A stretch of 64,000 nucleotides of DNA, taken from Spirochaetes bacterium GWE1_32_154. GTDB taxonomy: Bacteria > Spirochaetota > GWE2-31-10. The notes beneath the pieces are model-generated. The model did not search any database and was not told the DNA's origin. It worked only from the letters and a program-made list of their open reading frames with translations. The DNA lies in NCBI GenBank assembly GCA_001829315.1, contig MIAY01000003.1:1-64000 (forward strand). The letters run 5' to 3'. Within the stretch, counting starts at the first letter, position 1; each line of letters starts with the position of its first letter. The translations under genes and the position numbers were made by a program. Of the stretch, positions 7,182-17,177 are shown one piece after another.

Positions 7182-9701
7182 ATGATATCACCGTATTTCT
7201 TTACCGATGAAACAAAACAAAATGTAAGTGATTTAATTAATACATATGAAGGCGGTGAAATTTTCTTTGGATGCGTCCTTGAAGAAGATGGAAGTATAAT
7301 CAGTGCTATTCCAATTTGTTACGGTAATGAAGAAGCGGTATTGGCACCTTTTGAAATAGCAGAAAAATATAATGCGGTTTTACACAATCATCCTTCCGGC
7401 AACACACAACCATCGGGTGCCGATTTACAATACGCTTCTGTTTTAAAAAATCAGGGTATCGGTTTTTTCATCACTAATAATAGTGCCGAAAAATTAACAA
7501 CGGTTATTCCGCCGGTTATAACCAGGAAAAGTTCAAAAATCAGAAATGAAGAACTCAATGATATATTTCACAACGAAGGAAGCATTTCAAAATTTAAAAA
7601 AGACTATGAATTTCGTGACGGTCAGCTAAAAATGTCCATGAAAGTTGCAGATTCATTTAATCATAAAAGTATTGCCGTAATCGAAGCGGGAACCGGTATC
7701 GGAAAATCATTAGCATATTTATTCCCTGCTTTTCTATACGCAGAAAAAAATAATGAACGGGTTGTTATATCAACCAACACAATTAATCTTCAATCACAAT
7801 TATTGAATAAAGATATTCCCTTTGTAAAAAAAATATTAAACTCTGAAATTGAGGCAGTTCTTGTAAAAGGCCGGAGAAACTATCTTTGCAAATTAAAAAT
7901 ATATCACGCAGACACCGAACTTGAATTTTCTGATGACCAGGAGGAATTTAACAACATCCTTGAATGGTCAAACACAACAAATACCGGCACAGTTGATGAA
8001 TTAAACTTTGTACCAAACCCGGCAGTCTGGGAAAAAGCATCCTCAGATGCTGATTTTTGCATGGGCAGTAATTGTATATTTTATCGGGAATGTTTTTTGC
8101 AGCTTGCCAGAAGAAGAGCAAGTGAAGCAAATGTTTTAATAGTAAATCATCACATTTTATTCGCCGATTTACAAATTAGAGCGCAGTCAGGAAATATGGA
8201 TGAAAATATACTATTGCCTCCGTATAAAAAAATAATTTTTGATGAAGCACACAATATTGAAAAAGCAGCCTCATCATACTTTACAGCAACATTTTCTAAA
8301 GCAGGTTTTTATAAATTTATCGCTTTATACCGCGGAAAAAAAAACAAAAGCTTTATTAAAACAATCATGACTAAAATGTTATCAGCCGGTGGTGCCGATC
8401 TTTACGCAATAGGTGAATATATTGAAAGAGAAGTATTGGGTACTCTTGATTCATTATATAACAACGCTTCCGATGTATTTCATCGTATTGACGGGTATCT
8501 TGAAAGAATCATCAAAACTGAAGGATATGGCGGACCAAAAGTAACCATTAATCACCGTATTTTAAAAGAAGAATGGGAGTCACCTGATTTCCAGACATCA
8601 GTTATTGAACCTCTCAAAAATCTCTCAGAACTCATTGAAAATTTCTCTTCAACCCTTGATAATACCGGAAATCTCTATGAAGGTTTGCCCGATGGATTAA
8701 AGTCTAAATATGAAATTGACTTTAAAACACTGAAAGGTTATTCCTCAAAACTAAACAGTTATTATAAAGAAATTACCGAAGTTTTAAACACTGAAATCGG
8801 ACGGAAAGTTGCCTGGCTTGAAATCTTCGGTGATAAAGATTCTCCACTATTTAATCTGGTTTCTTCTCCATTGTATATTAATATTTTTCTCTATGAGTCA
8901 CTTCACAGCGTTTTTGAATCAATCGTATTTGCATCAGCAACATTAACTATCAACAAATCATTTGATTTTTTTATGAGTACAATCGGTTTAAACCTCGTGA
9001 AAGAAAAAGAAATTGAAGTATCAACATTTGATTCTCCATTTCATTATGATGAAAAAGTGTTATTTGTCGTACCAACCGATATTCCTGAACCAAATAGTTC
9101 TGATTACAACGAAAAGCTAAATACCTTTATCGAACAAAGCATTAAAGTAACAAAAGGTTCTTCTTTTGTTTTATTCACCTCATACAGTCAGCTTCAAAAA
9201 TCATTTGATGTAGTAAACCCGCAATTACGGGAAGCAGGCTACCGCTCTTTTAAACAGGGTGACAAAAGTAAAGATGCTTTACTGCAACTGTTTATTGAAG
9301 AACAGGATTCAAATCTTTTTGCAACAGATTCATTCTGGGAGGGAGTAGACGCCCCGGGAGATACTCTGCGGTATGTTATTCTGACCAAATTACCATTTAG
9401 AATGCCGACAGAACCATTAGAGCAAGCCCGGGTTGAAGATTTGAAAAAGCGCGGTTTGGATCCTTTTATTTTTTATACAGTTCCAACTGCTGTGATTAAG
9501 TTTCGTCAGGGTTTCGGGCGGCTGATACGAACAAAATCAGATTATGGCATTGTAGCACTTCTTGATTCAAGAGCATTATCAAAATCATACGGGAAAACTT
9601 TTTTTCAATCACTGCCCCGATGTAAGTTTAAATCAGGAAAAACGCTTGATATATTACATGAGATTGGAAAACATATTGATTTGATGAAAAAAAATCGTTA
9701 G
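7182..9701 (+). CDS. DinG/XPD-like superfamily 2 helicase with N-terminal JAB (RadC-like) domain
   Basis: An 839-residue fusion. Residues about 20-115 look like a JAB/MPN+ domain: HNHPSGNTQPSGAD (67-80) has the H-x-H and distal Asp zinc ligands seen in RadC-type domains. From about 140 there is a DinG/XPD helicase: Walker A EAGTGIGKS (about 168), Fe-S cysteine candidates near 235 and 291-305 (CMGSNCIFYREC), DEAH box DEAHNIEK (about 353), and C-terminal helicase motifs including a GFGRLIRTKSDYG arginine-finger stretch. DinG proteins unwind DNA or R-loops using ATP. The JAB part could be catalytic since its ligands are intact. Ends 8 bp from the convergent sulfatase gene. Confidence 0.85.
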   Translation: MISPYFFTDETKQNVSDLINTYEGGEIFFGCVLEEDGSIISAIPICYGNEEAVLAPFEIAEKYNAVLHNHPSGNTQPSGADLQYASVLKNQGIGFFITNNSAEKLTTVIPPVITRKSSKIRNEELNDIFHNEGSISKFKKDYEFRDGQLKMSMKVADSFNHKSIAVIEAGTGIGKSLAYLFPAFLYAEKNNERVVISTNTINLQSQLLNKDIPFVKKILNSEIEAVLVKGRRNYLCKLKIYHADTELEFSDDQEEFNNILEWSNTTNTGTVDELNFVPNPAVWEKASSDADFCMGSNCIFYRECFLQLARRRASEANVLIVNHHILFADLQIRAQSGNMDENILLPPYKKIIFDEAHNIEKAASSYFTATFSKAGFYKFIALYRGKKNKSFIKTIMTKMLSAGGADLYAIGEYIEREVLGTLDSLYNNASDVFHRIDGYLERIIKTEGYGGPKVTINHRILKEEWESPDFQTSVIEPLKNLSELIENFSSTLDNTGNLYEGLPDGLKSKYEIDFKTLKGYSSKLNSYYKEITEVLNTEIGRKVAWLEIFGDKDSPLFNLVSSPLYINIFLYESLHSVFESIVFASATLTINKSFDFFMSTIGLNLVKEKEIEVSTFDSPFHYDEKVLFVVPTDIPEPNSSDYNEKLNTFIEQSIKVTKGSSFVLFTSYSQLQKSFDVVNPQLREAGYRSFKQGDKSKDALLQLFIEEQDSNLFATDSFWEGVDAPGDTLRYVILTKLPFRMPTEPLEQARVEDLKKRGLDPFIFYTVPTAVIKFRQGFGRLIRTKSDYGIVALLDSRALSKSYGKTFFQSLPRCKFKSGKTLDILHEIGKHIDLMKKNR

Positions 9702-9709
9702 AGCTTCTT

Positions 9710-11701
9710 TTATAAATCTTTATATCGAAGTTCTTGTTTATCAAGCAACTCAAGGGTTGAAATTTTCTTATTCTGAATAATAAAAAAGCCTTTATAGGCA
9801 TTAAAAATGATGTAAATCTTATTTTTAGGCGGTTTGATGTAATTTGCAGTATAATTAATAAATTGTGTCCGATTCTGTTTTCTAAGTGTTTCAGGATCCA
9901 TACTTATCGTAAAAACATCTTCAATCGATTCCTTCTCTACATTAAATTGAGCAATAAAAACACGATTTTTATACATTTTCCGGCCTTCAAAAGTAATTGG
10001 AATAATTTTGTTACCAATTTGTATTAACTGTTCTTTTGCATCAAAAATTAATGCACCTGATTTAATGTCGTATTTATCCGATAATTTTATTATATCAAAC
10101 CCTTTAAAATGGCTGTATGTGATTTTATTAGTATTTATAAACCCGCTGTCATGTCTTAAAAGAGATTGCCCAAGCGGAAATTTGCCGTAATTTAAAACAC
10201 CTGCAGCATTTAAAATAGTCGGACCAATATCAAAATGAGTGCCCGGTTTATTGATTATAACCGGTTTTAGCCAGGGTGCAGAAATCCCGAAAATTAAATA
10301 ACGATCATCTGTTTTATCTAAAATATCAGAAACAGTATTTCTCATTGCCAAATGATCTGAGAGTAAAACAATCATCAGATTTTTATCTAAATGAGAATCT
10401 TTAATTTTTTGTAACAAGTTTGAAATGATCTTATCGCTACCATTTACAGCATTTATTATATTATCATCTGAGACTTTTGAAATACTTTTTGACGGTGTTC
10501 CATTAGGATGATGAGTATCAACAGTTAATGTAGTTAATAAAAATGGTTTTTTTTCTTTTGTTAGCGTATCTAATTTAGCGTAAACCAAATCAAGTAAATC
10601 ATCATCATACAAACCCCATTCATTAATTTTTTTCTCATCAGGGATTTGAGTAATCAATTCAGTTCGTCCTAACACTTCATCATACCCGTTATGCATCAAG
10701 AAACTTTTTTTACCGCCAAAATTAGTATCCGCTCCACCCATGAAAACTGTATTATAACCATTTTTATTTAGAATAGAAGAAAAAGCCCCGGCACCTATAG
10801 AATTAGGATTAAAAGCTGCCAACGCCTGATTACCGGAAGTAGAAGTTAAAAGCGGAAAACCACAGTGACTTGAAAAAATGCCAGCAATTGTCCAGCCGGT
10901 TCCAAAGGTTTGACTTATTTTTGAAAACTGAATTGATTTGCCCAGTTGTTTTTTTAAATTTGCAGTAATATCACCGAATTTTTTCTCATCCAGATAGGTT
11001 TGCTCTAAACTTTCCATATATATTATAAGAATATTAGGAGGTTTTCTGGTAAAAATGATTTTATTACTTGTCATTCTACCAAAAAAATATTTATTCACCA
11101 GTTCAACAGGAGAGTAAGGCTCTGTAACTTTATCAGTTCTCAATACAGAAATTGTTTCCTGTAACGGGGTAAATAATGTTAAGGAAAATAATAATAAAAC
11201 CCATGAAAAAACTCTTTTTTTATTAAATTTATTTTGTATTGCCCAGAAAGGAATTGATATAACGAGATAGAAAATAGCAACAAAAAAGATAATTTTAAAT
11301 GTTTTAATAATTGTTGGTAAATTAGTAACGTCAAAATGCCACAAAACCTCTCTTGTAATACCTTGTCCCTGAAGCCAAAATGAAACAAATGACAAAGAGT
11401 TTAAAAAAGTAATAAGCACTGCAACAAAAATTGAAATAAGTACTGCAAATTTTGTTTGTGACAAGCGTAACCAGGGAAGAATTATCCCTAAAATAATTGA
11501 TGATATAATCCAATTAACCGGTATGTAAGAAGAATAATTGAGTGAAATTAATGAGGGTAATGCAAAAAGCACAAGAAATAGAGTAAAGTAAACTATCATA
11601 AAAACTCTATTTTTATTTTCCATTTCGATAAAATGAAAAAACTGCTCTTTTTTAATTTTTAGCCAATTCTTTAAATGTAATAATACATATTTCACATTCA
11701 T
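9710..11701 (-). CDS. LTA synthase/OpgB-family membrane sulfatase-fold enzyme
   Basis: A 663-residue protein with five N-terminal membrane segments (within about 1-190) and a large extracytoplasmic alkaline-phosphatase/sulfatase domain (about 215-530). The entry motif IYMESLEQTY and nucleophile region GTGWTIAGIFSSHCGFPL match OpgB (MdoB)-like phosphoglycerol transferases better than Gram-positive LtaS, and DTHHPNG and LLSDHLAM supply metal ligands. It probably moves a glycerol-phosphate-type headgroup onto an envelope glycan or lipid. The acceptor is unknown. A C-terminal tail of about 130 residues follows the catalytic domain. The gene stands alone and divergent from the chemoreceptor gene. 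Confidence 0.85.
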   Translation of the reverse strand: MNVKYVLLHLKNWLKIKKEQFFHFIEMENKNRVFMIVYFTLFLVLFALPSLISLNYSSYIPVNWIISSIILGIILPWLRLSQTKFAVLISIFVAVLITFLNSLSFVSFWLQGQGITREVLWHFDVTNLPTIIKTFKIIFFVAIFYLVISIPFWAIQNKFNKKRVFSWVLLLFSLTLFTPLQETISVLRTDKVTEPYSPVELVNKYFFGRMTSNKIIFTRKPPNILIIYMESLEQTYLDEKKFGDITANLKKQLGKSIQFSKISQTFGTGWTIAGIFSSHCGFPLLTSTSGNQALAAFNPNSIGAGAFSSILNKNGYNTVFMGGADTNFGGKKSFLMHNGYDEVLGRTELITQIPDEKKINEWGLYDDDLLDLVYAKLDTLTKEKKPFLLTTLTVDTHHPNGTPSKSISKVSDDNIINAVNGSDKIISNLLQKIKDSHLDKNLMIVLLSDHLAMRNTVSDILDKTDDRYLIFGISAPWLKPVIINKPGTHFDIGPTILNAAGVLNYGKFPLGQSLLRHDSGFINTNKITYSHFKGFDIIKLSDKYDIKSGALIFDAKEQLIQIGNKIIPITFEGRKMYKNRVFIAQFNVEKESIEDVFTISMDPETLRKQNRTQFINYTANYIKPPKNKIYIIFNAYKGFFIIQNKKISTLELLDKQELRYKDL

Positions 11702-11818
11702 AACCTGTTGTTAAATTAATTAGTTAACAGTATCATAATTAATATGAAATACAACTACTTATTTAATAAAATAAATTTGAATTTTACAAATTTGTAATAT
11801 AAAGTTTCTGAATACTAT

Positions 11819-11847
11819 TTGACAAAATTAGAATATGCTACTACAAT
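11819..11847 (+). promoter_or_regulatory. Sigma-70-type promoter of the chemoreceptor gene
   Basis: Consensus -35 TTGACA (11819-11824), exactly 17 bp spacer, and TACAAT -10 (11842-11847). The ATG of the chemoreceptor lies about 22 bp downstream with GGAGAT between. The TTG of the -35 box opens a longer reading frame that should not be taken as the start codon. Confidence 0.8.
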
Positions 11848-11869
11848 AAATAACATAACGGGAGATATT

Positions 11870-13702
11870 ATGTTTCAATATTTTATACCTATTGTTTTAC
11901 TCATTTTATCAAATATTTTTTTCATTACTTTATGGTTAATCAATCGAAAAGAAATTAAAAAAATACAATTATCACAAAAATCTGAAAAATCATACGCTAT
12001 TGATCTTAAAGTTAATACCAACAACAATAATAATGAACTGGAAATAGCACATGTAATTCAGGAATTAATCCTGTCATCATCATCTTCAAGCGAACACTCA
12101 CACTTTGTTTCAACTATATCAAATGATTTTCATGATAAAATTATAGAAGCATCTGATTTTTTCGATACAGTAAATAAAGAAATTCAGGCATTACAATATG
12201 GTATAGAGCAAAATACTGTTGATATGACCCAAACAAGTGCTGCAATAGAAGAAATTACCGCATCAATAGGTTCTATCAGTACTGAAAGTCAAAAAAGATA
12301 CAAAGATTTATCATCAATAGTGTTCCTGATGAATCAGGGTAAAAATGAAATGGAAATTACTAAAAAGATTATTAACCAGACAACTGCCGGTATCGGGGCA
12401 TTGTTGGACTTTATTAAAATGATTGATGAAATTGCTTCTAGAACATCCATTTTATCGATGAATGCTGCAATCCAGGCAGCTCATGCGGGTGAGGCGGGAA
12501 AGGGTTTTGCTGTTGTTGCCCATGAAGTTAGAAGACTTGCTGAAACAACATCTCAAAATGCTTCAGGTATATCCCAAAAACTAAAATCACTCATCGAAAG
12601 CATTACATTAGCAGAACAATCATCCGAAAAAACAGTTCAAATTTTATCAACAACCGGTGAAAAATTAAAAGCAACTGCTGATAGTTTCTTAATCATTGAT
12701 GAGGGAACCAAAGAATTATTTATCGGCAGTCAGGATATTATGAAATCAACTATTTCACTTAATGAAACGGGAAGAAAAATATTAAATAACAGTGAATCTA
12801 TTGTAAAATCATCCGATTCTGTGTTAGCGAAACTTGATTTGATAAAAAACCGGTCAATTGAGTTAAAAAAACAGGAAGAAAAAAATCACACAATGATAAG
12901 TGATCTTAATTTTAATGTACTATCATTAGCTCAGCTTCAATCATCACGATTATCAACTAATAGTAATGACGATAATGCTGCATTATTTTCATTACAACTA
13001 TTCACTTGGATTACAAAATTAAGAGCTTTAATTGATAAGAAAATCAGATTAGACAGAAAATCTGTTCACGAAAATGATATGATAAAAGTATGGTTAGATA
13101 AAAACAGTAAAAACATTGCAGCAGACTCAAAACAATTTAAACAAATTCTCAACAGTCATACAGAAATACAATCAATAATCACAAATATCATTGAATCAAC
13201 TAATTCCTCAGAAGAAAAAATTAGAAAAGAACTGTTCGATAAATTGATTGATTTATCAAAAGTTGAAGTTAATATGATAAAAAATGTTTTGATCGACAGC
13301 AAAAAAAATACAGATGTTTTATCGTGGTCTGATTCACTTTCAGTTGGTAATAAAACTATTGATGACCAACACAAACGACTTGTACAATTAGTTAATTCAT
13401 TAAACAAAGCAGTTGTTACAGGAACTGCACGTAACATCCTTGGTGAAATTTTACTGGAACTGGTTCAATATACGGTTAAACACTTTACCGATGAAGAGAA
13501 AATTTTCATGAGTACCCAATATCCTCATAAAACAAAACATCTTGAAGAACATAAAAAACTAACGCAAACAGCTTCTGATCTTGTTAAATCATTTTCTGAA
13601 GGGAATGTTCTAATCGGTTCAGATACAATAGATTTTTTAAAAAACTGGCTTGTAAATCATATTATGGGAACTGATAAAGGATACAGTGACTTTATACATT
13701 AA
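11870..13702 (+). CDS. Methyl-accepting chemotaxis protein with C-terminal hemerythrin domain
   Basis: A 610-residue chemoreceptor. One N-terminal membrane anchor (about 3-24) and no periplasmic sensor domain, then coiled coils and the conserved signalling tip (about 186-224: [20 protein letters not shown]). Residues about 370-475 resemble a CZB domain in layout but lack the usual His/Cys zinc ligands. The C-terminus (about 485-608) is a bacteriohemerythrin with di-iron ligands in DDQHKRL, KHFTDEE, HLEEH and HIMGTD. Such domains bind O2, so the receptor probably steers movement relative to oxygen from the cytoplasmic side. The start is set by GGAGAT and a strong promoter. No che genes are adjacent. 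Confidence 0.88.
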   Translation: MFQYFIPIVLLILSNIFFITLWLINRKEIKKIQLSQKSEKSYAIDLKVNTNNNNNELEIAHVIQELILSSSSSSEHSHFVSTISNDFHDKIIEASDFFDTVNKEIQALQYGIEQNTVDMTQTSAAIEEITASIGSISTESQKRYKDLSSIVFLMNQGKNEMEITKKIINQTTAGIGALLDFIKMIDEIASRTSILSMNAAIQAAHAGEAGKGFAVVAHEVRRLAETTSQNASGISQKLKSLIESITLAEQSSEKTVQILSTTGEKLKATADSFLIIDEGTKELFIGSQDIMKSTISLNETGRKILNNSESIVKSSDSVLAKLDLIKNRSIELKKQEEKNHTMISDLNFNVLSLAQLQSSRLSTNSNDDNAALFSLQLFTWITKLRALIDKKIRLDRKSVHENDMIKVWLDKNSKNIAADSKQFKQILNSHTEIQSIITNIIESTNSSEEKIRKELFDKLIDLSKVEVNMIKNVLIDSKKNTDVLSWSDSLSVGNKTIDDQHKRLVQLVNSLNKAVVTGTARNILGEILLELVQYTVKHFTDEEKIFMSTQYPHKTKHLEEHKKLTQTASDLVKSFSEGNVLIGSDTIDFLKNWLVNHIMGTDKGYSDFIH

Positions 13703-13779
13703 TACGTCAATAGACCTGCTACTTTTAATCAAGTTTCCACTTTATTGACTTTTTACATAAAAAGTGTTATTTGTTTCAG

Positions 13780-15153
13780 ATGAAATTACCTGATACAATA
13801 CTTAAGTTTGCTACAATATTCAAAAATAATAATTTTTCTCTGTTTCTTGTCGGTGGTGCAGTCCGGGATGCATTACTCGGGGAAGAGCAATTTGATTATG
13901 ATTTCACAACTGATGCAACACCTGAGCAGGTAATGAGCATATTTAAAAAAGTTATTCCTGTCGGTATTGACCATGGAACTGTTCTTGTTTTATTTGGCAA
14001 CAGTGAATTTGAAGTAACGACATTTAGAACTGAAGGAAAATATTCCGATAACAGAAGACCTGATTCTGTTTCATTTGTAAATACCATTGATGAAGATTTA
14101 AAACGAAGAGATTTTACAATAAATGCTATTGCATATGATATTTTTGAAGAAAAGTTTATTGATTTATTCAATGGGGCCGGTGATATACAATCAAAAATCA
14201 TTAAAGCAATCGGCAATCCCGCTGAGCGTTTCCAGGAAGATGCCTTACGAATGTTAAGAGCATGTCGATTTGCATCAAAGTTAGAGTTTACAATTGAACA
14301 TGAAACACTTCAAGCAATTACATCACATTGTGAGTTAATAAAAAATATATCCTCAGAACGGATTCGTGATGAATTAATCAAATTAATGGGAACAAAAAAA
14401 CCCTCAATAGGGCTTGAAATCATGCGAATCACCGGTTTAATGAATATAATAATGCCTGAACTTTTAGCAGGGTATGGTATCGAACAAAATCGTTTTCATG
14501 CGTTTGACGTGTATTATCACAACCTTTATAGTTGCGATGCAGCACCTGCGAATAATTATCAGGTTCGGTTGGCTGCTTTATTTCATGATATTGCAAAACC
14601 TCAAACGAGTCACGGAAAACCCGATGATGAAGGAAATTCATTTTATAACCATGAAATAATCGGCAGTAAAATGACCTATCGAATTATGAGAAGATTGAAA
14701 TTTTCAAAGTCAGACCTTGACACTGTTTCTCATTTAATACGTTATCATATGTTCTATTATACAGCAGAATGGACTGATGGTGCTGTCAGACGATTTCTAA
14801 GAAATGTAGGTGTTGAAAACCTTGATAATTTATTTCTTTTACGGGATGCAGACAGAGTAGGAAACGGAACAAAACATGGAATACCAAAAACATTTTTAGA
14901 TTTTAAAGAAAAAATTGTAGCAATTATCGCCGATGATAATGCGTTAAAAGTAACTGATCTTGCTATTAACGGAAATGATTTAATTTCTGCACTTGGTTTA
15001 AAGCCCGGAAAAATTATTGGAGAAATATTAAACTACCTTCTTGAACTTGTACTGGATACTCCTGATTTAAACACCAATAAAAAACTGATAGAGTCTGCAA
15101 AAGAGTATTATAACAATAAAGAAAGTCATTCTACAAATGAGGAAAAAAATTGA
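13780..15153 (+). CDS. CCA-adding enzyme / poly(A) polymerase family protein with HD domain
   Basis: About 457 residues. The N-terminal nucleotidyltransferase head has LVGGAVRDALLG and FDYDFTTDA (catalytic Asp pair), then RRDFTINAIAYD and a neck domain with ERFQEDALRMLRACRFA. A central HD domain carries AALFHDIAKPQ. This is the class II CCA-adding enzyme / PcnB layout, which repairs tRNA 3' ends or adds A tails; sequence alone does not separate the two. No clear Shine-Dalgarno is visible; the ATG at 13780 is chosen over a TTG at 13771. The stop overlaps the TTG start of engB (ATTGA), so the two are coupled. Confidence 0.88.
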   Translation: MKLPDTILKFATIFKNNNFSLFLVGGAVRDALLGEEQFDYDFTTDATPEQVMSIFKKVIPVGIDHGTVLVLFGNSEFEVTTFRTEGKYSDNRRPDSVSFVNTIDEDLKRRDFTINAIAYDIFEEKFIDLFNGAGDIQSKIIKAIGNPAERFQEDALRMLRACRFASKLEFTIEHETLQAITSHCELIKNISSERIRDELIKLMGTKKPSIGLEIMRITGLMNIIMPELLAGYGIEQNRFHAFDVYYHNLYSCDAAPANNYQVRLAALFHDIAKPQTSHGKPDDEGNSFYNHEIIGSKMTYRIMRRLKFSKSDLDTVSHLIRYHMFYYTAEWTDGAVRRFLRNVGVENLDNLFLLRDADRVGNGTKHGIPKTFLDFKEKIVAIIADDNALKVTDLAINGNDLISALGLKPGKIIGEILNYLLELVLDTPDLNTNKKLIESAKEYYNNKESHSTNEEKN

Positions 15154-15800
15154 AATTTAAAGAAATTGAATTTATTGGAAGTTACAAATCACTTGACAAA
15201 ATGCCTGCAGATAACCTTCCAGAAGTTGCTTTTATCGGACGAAGTAATGTAGGTAAATCAAGCATTATCAATAATGTTCTTAACGCAAAAGTAGCTAAAA
15301 CATCATCAACACCTGGAAAAACGCAACTTATTAATTTTTTTAAAATTAATAAAAAATTTTATATAGTTGACTTGCCGGGTTACGGATATGCACAAGTTGC
15401 TATTGCAATTAAAAAAGAATGGGAAAAATTTATTGAAACCTATTTACGGGAAAGATCTTCACTTAAAATAATCGTATTATTACTTGATATCAGAAGAGAG
15501 CCAAATGCCCACGACCGAATGCTATCAGAATGGATTAAATCATTACCAACCATTTCACCGATTATTGTTTTAACAAAATCTGACAAAGTATCCAGAAATG
15601 ACATATTCAAAAATAAAGTTAGAATTGCTAAAGATCTGTATATAAGCCAGCATGATATATTAATTCACTCATCACTCTCGGGAGATGGACGATTTGATCT
15701 GATTAAAAAGATAAACTCGTTACTTGAACCACGAGAAATGCCTGCTATTGAAGAAGGCGAAAGTGATGAAACTAATGACTCTGATGAAGCGTTATTATAG
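15150..15800 (+). CDS. engB: Ribosome-biogenesis GTP-binding protein EngB/YsxC
   Basis: A 216-residue GTPase of the TrmE-Era-EngA-EngB-Septin family needed for large ribosomal subunit assembly. G1 is GRSNVGKSS, G2 the TPGKTQ loop, G3 DLPGYGYA, and G4 TKSDK, all intact. The TTG start is supported by GAGGA upstream and by its overlap with the stop of the CCA-adding gene. The C-terminal about 20 residues are an acidic tail (EEGESDETNDSDEALL), slightly longer than usual. Converges with flbB. Confidence 0.93.
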   Translation: MKFKEIEFIGSYKSLDKMPADNLPEVAFIGRSNVGKSSIINNVLNAKVAKTSSTPGKTQLINFFKINKKFYIVDLPGYGYAQVAIAIKKEWEKFIETYLRERSSLKIIVLLLDIRREPNAHDRMLSEWIKSLPTISPIIVLTKSDKVSRNDIFKNKVRIAKDLYISQHDILIHSSLSGDGRFDLIKKINSLLEPREMPAIEEGESDETNDSDEALL

Positions 15801-15828
15801 AAAAGTTATTACACAATTAACATAAACA

Positions 15829-16518
15829 TTAAGGTGCAGGCGGTACTTCAACATTAGGATCATCAAGAAATTCGACTCCGGTATATTTTTCGCCTGATTC
15901 ATATTTTAATTTTGATAAAATATCAGCAGCTTTTACTTTATTCATATCATTAATAAGTTTTAACAAATAAGGTGCTGTTGAGGCAGCCCCGATTTCTTCC
16001 GAATAGCTGTCAACTGCTCTTAATATGTCCACAACATCGGTTTCTTTCAATTGTTCTAATATTGTAGCAGCATCTTTAGGAGGCATCTGATATAACTTTG
16101 AAGCCTGTTCTCTGATATTTTTTGTTCTATCCTGAAATTGTCTGTCCCGATCATCCAGCATCGTTGTTCTAATGCCTAATTCCCTCTCTCTTTCTTTAAC
16201 CGATTCCATTTTTTTAGTTAATTCATTTTCTTTGGAAACAACTTCAGATTCCCGATTAACAACGATTTCTTCTAAAAGTTTTATTCTATCCATTTTCTTA
16301 TCAAGTTCTTCTCTTTCTAATAAATAAATATTTTCACTTCTTTTAACAGACTTTAAGACAGCTCTTTCTTTAAATCGATTATAAATTGGAATATCAACAT
16401 TAACACCAACCAGCCGGCTTACAATATCAATTAATAATACACCACCAATAACCAGTGCAATTATAAGAAGTAATAGCAAAACAATTTTTTTTGACTCGTA
16501 TTTTGACTTAATCCCCAT
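15829..16518 (-). CDS. flbB: Spirochaete periplasmic-flagellar collar protein FlbB
   Basis: A 229-residue protein with one N-terminal membrane segment (about 10-32), a coiled coil (about 60-140: ELDKKMDRIKLLEEIV and following), and a MgtE-N/MotE-like helical domain (about 145-215: MPPKDAATILEQLKETDVVDILR). This architecture and its place as last gene of the fliE-to-fliJ string match FlbB of Borrelia (BB0286) and Treponema, part of the collar that surrounds the spirochaete motor and links to the stators. It starts 1 bp after the lytic transglycosylase stop with the ribosome site inside that gene. Ends in a short Pro-rich tail (VPPAP). Confidence 0.85.
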   Translation of the reverse strand: MGIKSKYESKKIVLLLLLIIALVIGGVLLIDIVSRLVGVNVDIPIYNRFKERAVLKSVKRSENIYLLEREELDKKMDRIKLLEEIVVNRESEVVSKENELTKKMESVKERERELGIRTTMLDDRDRQFQDRTKNIREQASKLYQMPPKDAATILEQLKETDVVDILRAVDSYSEEIGAASTAPYLLKLINDMNKVKAADILSKLKYESGEKYTGVEFLDDPNVEVPPAP

Positions 16519-16519
16519 A

Positions 16520-17176
16520 TTATTCCCTGTTAAAAATTTCTTTATTTATCATTGCGCCAATTTTCTTAACATAATCCTGTGTTTCTTTGATATCAGGAAT
16601 GCCATTTGCACTATCTACCCGATTCGGGCCTGCATTATAAGCAGCAAGTGACAATGTTAAATCTCCATTATATTTATCCAGCATTTTCTTAAGATATTTT
16701 ACACCGCCATTGATATTTTCTTCAATATCAAACGGTTTTGACACACCCATCTCAAGAGCAGTTTTTGGCATCAATTGCATTAAACCCATAGCTCCGGCTT
16801 TTGAGACTGCGAATTGGTCAAAAGCAGATTCCTGTTTAATGACAGATTTAATTATATGTTCTTCAATTCCATATCTTTCTGAAGCAGCTGTAATTGTTTT
16901 ATTAATCAATTCTTTTTTTTCTGAATTACTCATATCAAAAGATGTATCGGATAAAACATCTTCCTTCGGCAATTCAAGAACTTCTTTTTGTAAAAAAGGG
17001 TGATAGGATGTATTCTTTGCATGTGCAGTTTTATCAGTTGTTTTTTCCTGTAATGAACTTTGCAGTTTCTGTTCAAAATTAGTAACGAACTCAGGCTTAA
17101 TAGAATTTTTTAATGATTTACTATAATTCCTGATTTCACTTATGCGGGAATTGACATTATTAATTTTATCGAACAT
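16520..17176 (-). CDS. Lytic transglycosylase (SLT domain) in flagellar operon
   Basis: A 218-residue protein with a goose-type lysozyme/SLT domain in its C-terminal half: catalytic Glu in VIKQESAFDQFAVSK, then GAMGLMQLMP and AYNAGP. The N-terminal about 80 residues are charged and polar; no signal peptide is evident, so export may go through the flagellar secretion system, as for other flagellum-linked muralytic enzymes (inference). It sits between fliJ and flbB with gaps of 1 bp each. Treponema has a gene at this operon position too. Likely job: local opening of peptidoglycan for the flagellar rod. Confidence 0.85.
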   Translation of the reverse strand: MFDKINNVNSRISEIRNYSKSLKNSIKPEFVTNFEQKLQSSLQEKTTDKTAHAKNTSYHPFLQKEVLELPKEDVLSDTSFDMSNSEKKELINKTITAASERYGIEEHIIKSVIKQESAFDQFAVSKAGAMGLMQLMPKTALEMGVSKPFDIEENINGGVKYLKKMLDKYNGDLTLSLAAYNAGPNRVDSANGIPDIKETQDYVKKIGAMINKEIFNRE

Positions 17177-17177
17177 A

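Noticed and set aside
11819-11869. Longer chemoreceptor reading frame starting with TTG at 11819
   Set aside because: The TTG is part of a consensus -35 box with a perfect -10 at 17 bp; the ATG at 11870 has the ribosome site.
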